64,000 bases of DNA from Pseudoalteromonas luteoviolacea B = ATCC 29581 (lineage in GTDB: Bacteria > Pseudomonadota > Gammaproteobacteria > Enterobacterales > Alteromonadaceae), in assembly GCA_000333235.1 (NCBI GenBank), contig CAPN01000051.1, positions 955,501 to 1,019,500 on the forward strand, written 5' to 3'. The notes under the pieces were generated by a model. That model did no database searches. It was not told where the DNA came from and saw only the letters and a program-made list of their open reading frames with translations. Positions 63,401-64,000 of this stretch are shown piece after piece; the first letter of the stretch is position 1, and each line of letters begins with the position of its first letter. The translations under genes were made by a program, and so were the position numbers.

Positions 63401-64000
63401 CGGCTTCTTCCAACTCTGATAATGCGTCTTCTGCTGACGCTTCTGCTACGTCATCTAACGGCGAGTCTAAATCATCTAAATCGGCTTCTTCTTCCAACGC
63501 TGGTAATGCGTCTTCTGCTGACGCTTCTGCTACGTCATCTAACAGCGAGTCTAAATCATCTAAATCCGCTTCTTCTTCCAGCGCTGGTAATGCGTCTTCT
63601 GCCGACGCTTCTGCTACGCCATCTAACAGCGAATCTAAATCATCTAAATCGGCTTCTTCTTCCAGCGCTGGTAATGCGTCTTCTGCTACGTCATCTAACA
63701 GCGAGTCTAAATCATCTAAATCCGCTTCTTCAGCAAGCTCTGGCAAGTCCTCATCTATTGTATCGTTTTGCACTTCGTCTACTAACGAGTCAATGTCATC
63801 CAGATCAGCTTCTTCAGTGAGTTCTGGTAAATCCTCATCGATAGTATCGTTTTGAACGTCGTCTAATAGTGAGTCAATGTCATCCAGATCAGCTTCTTCG
63901 GTGAGCTCTGGTAAATCCTCATCAGTGGTATCGTTTTGAACTTCGTCTAATAGCGAGTCAATGTCATCCAGATCAGCTTCTTCAGTGAGCTCTGGCAAGT
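60429..64000 (-). CDS. fimV: FimV-like pilus/polarity hub protein, 3' portion
   Basis: The last 1190 codons of a longer gene; its N-terminus (LysM and membrane helix in the family) lies beyond the right edge. The C-terminal 50 residues form the FimV TPR domain (LDLARAYLEIGDVESAVQSIQEVID in parts). Before it lies a very acidic Asp/Glu/Leu region with two repeat arrays: ten units of about 28 residues (LPxLxEEADLDDLDSLLDDV) and seven units of about 70-86 residues (LAAELDSDAFTDTLDESLLDDAEL...DLEITGEE). FimV organises type IV pili and polar proteins. The position before truA supports the name. Confidence 0.93.
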   Translation of the reverse strand, partial: LPELTEEADLDDIDSLLDEVQNDTTDEDLPELTEEADLDDIDSLLDDVQNDTIDEDLPELTEEADLDDIDSLVDEVQNDTIDEDLPELAEEADLDDLDSLLDDVAEDALPALEEEADLDDLDSLLDGVAEASAEDALPALEEEADLDDLDSLLDDVAEASAEDALPALEEEADLDDLDSPLDDVAEASAEDALSELEEADLDDLDPLLDDVAEASAEDALPALEEEADLDDLDPLLDDVAEAAAEDALSELEEADLEDLDPLLDGLADEAGEESIEEVLPELDTEMESFDSQSDEAISAIDSDADDLIDGESLLAELDANKEFVDENSVEEVNQEFRNVDDLLNELDEIDEAPKQPDWHDPLDDDVDEVEIDLGDDPLTDEIDLMAEEEPIEDIVTPSAELDEYPELAFDSNDDGALLEGGESAEDELATALESDAFTDALDESLLDDAKLKEPVLNDEPEVEDLEDDLTDLEITGEEQVEAEQSEVEADSVEESHDDLAAELDSEAFTDALDESLLDDAELDEPVLNDEPEIEDLEDELTDLEITGEETNEVESDLLQNEAEVDSAEERSNDLAAELDSDAFTDTLDESLLDDAELDEPVLNDELDALDELEIDAPEDDLTDLEITDEEQGEAEPDKESADDLAAELESDAFTDTLDESLLDEAELDDPILEEPALNDELNALDELELEGLEDDLADLEITGEEANEVKPDLLQNEAEADSAKESLDDLAAELDSDAFTDTLDESLLDEAELDDPILEEPALNDELDALDELELEGLEDDLADLEITGEEANEVESDLLQNEAERDSVKESPDDLAAELDSDAFTDTLDESLLDDAELNEPVLNNEPEIEDLEDDLADLEITGEEANEVELELLQNEAKVDSTEERSDNLAAELDSDAFTDTLDESLLDEAELDDPILEEPTLSDELDALDELELEGLEDDLADLEITGEEANEVEPDLLQNEAEADSANESSNDLAPQSTAKFDKEISNKTPESFLAQLDEALGQEAVDLDIDEDIDEQAPLINEQAIEDEFMADFAQTDFDSLLDELSEPEPIELIDEGKLNVDLDALLADEDIPEMESSEETLESEDFLDIDSLLEQSDDEELESEPYDEINMDVGLNEFDEFLAGDNPVDVDLEEGGFSAKLDLARAYLEIGDVESAVQSIQEVIDNGPESIQDEANALMNKAR
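61080..62740 (-). repeat. Array of seven ~70-86-codon repeats in fimV
   Basis: Each unit contains the DNA block cttcacccgtgatttcaagg (with one or two changes), found near 61150, 61411, 61630, 61888, 62112, 62356 and 62571. Units differ mainly by presence or absence of an ILEEPALNDELDALDELELEG-type insert. Confidence 0.92.
63190..64000 (-). repeat. Array of about ten 28-codon repeats in fimV
   Basis: Units of 81-93 bp, mostly 84 bp. The six nearest the left side share ctggtaatgcgtcttctgct or a close variant. The right-most three share gttctggtaaatcctcatc or a close variant and encode ELTEEADLDDIDSL. The array continues past the window edge. Confidence 0.92.

Noticed and set aside
63148..63855. 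Two further long plus-strand ORFs opposite the 28-codon repeats
   Set aside because: They are open only because the repeat unit length is a multiple of three and lacks stops in those frames. The composition is an artefact of the repeats.
60429..64000. Possible CRISPR array because of regular repeats
   Set aside because: The repeats are in-frame coding units with no unique spacers, and no cas genes are present.

Overview
The window is a chromosomal segment of a marine-type gammaproteobacterium, most likely Alteromonadales (Pseudoalteromonas, Colwellia or Shewanella relatives). This is inferred from the AT-leaning composition and from gene orders typical of that group: rpsP-rimM-trmD-rplS, tig-clpP-clpX-lon-hupB-ppiD, fimV-truA-accD-folC-dedD-cvpA-purF, cysS/ppiB-lpxH, pspF/pspABC-ycjXF and sapABCDF. 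Genus cannot be fixed by reading alone. Most genes are housekeeping. I see no prophage, transposase, CRISPR array or classical genomic island.

Layout. 1-2041: the 3' part of dsbB, a small membrane-protein gene, one copy of a dispersed repeat, a ComEA-like gene and SOS-controlled yebG. 2052-9448: an aromatic/aspartate aminotransferase, a GAF protein, a REC-phosphatase-kinase plus STAS pair (CrsR/CrsA or HsbR/HsbA type), yciH, and a large GGDEF-EAL protein. 9449-12255: a Phe-rich leader peptide with attenuator, pheA, and convergent tyrA. 12395-15858: rpsP-rimM-trmD-rplS, perM and a TusA-like gene. 15965-19490: an unknown gene, bepA, arsC-like, wrbA-like and a DUF2069-like gene. 19648-21643: a membrane ankyrin protein whose 5' flank is a second repeat copy, then a tiny membrane protein. 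21657-24231: phhA-phhB (phenylalanine to tyrosine) and methionine gamma-lyase. 24358-34736: envelope stress block ycjXF-pspABC, divergent pspF, then sapABCDF. 34787-37530: a periplasmic binding-like protein, a coiled-coil membrane protein and a response regulator. 37866-46534: ppiD, hupB, lon, clpX, clpP and tig (protein folding and degradation). 46833-47327: five tRNA genes (Pro, Arg, His, Pro, Pro in transcription order) behind a strong stable-RNA promoter. 47664-54311: folD, an MscS channel, cysS, ppiB, lpxH, miaE and a Yip1-like gene. 54380-64000: purF, cvpA, dedD, folC, accD, truA and the repeat-rich 3' part of fimV, which runs off the right edge.

Functional links. Aromatic amino acid synthesis (pheA, tyrA, aminotransferase) and phenylalanine breakdown (phhAB) lie within 23 kb. 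They show two different controls: ribosome-mediated attenuation for pheA and a TyrR/PhhR-like box for phhA. The psp block carries a sigma-54 promoter and a palindrome suited to PspF, and pspF is 3 bp from sapA. Lon has a sigma-32-like promoter. The least explained items are the CrsR/CrsA switch, the dispersed repeat whose 61-codon ORF overlaps the ankyrin gene start, the acidic repeat arrays of FimV, and several uncharacterised genes.
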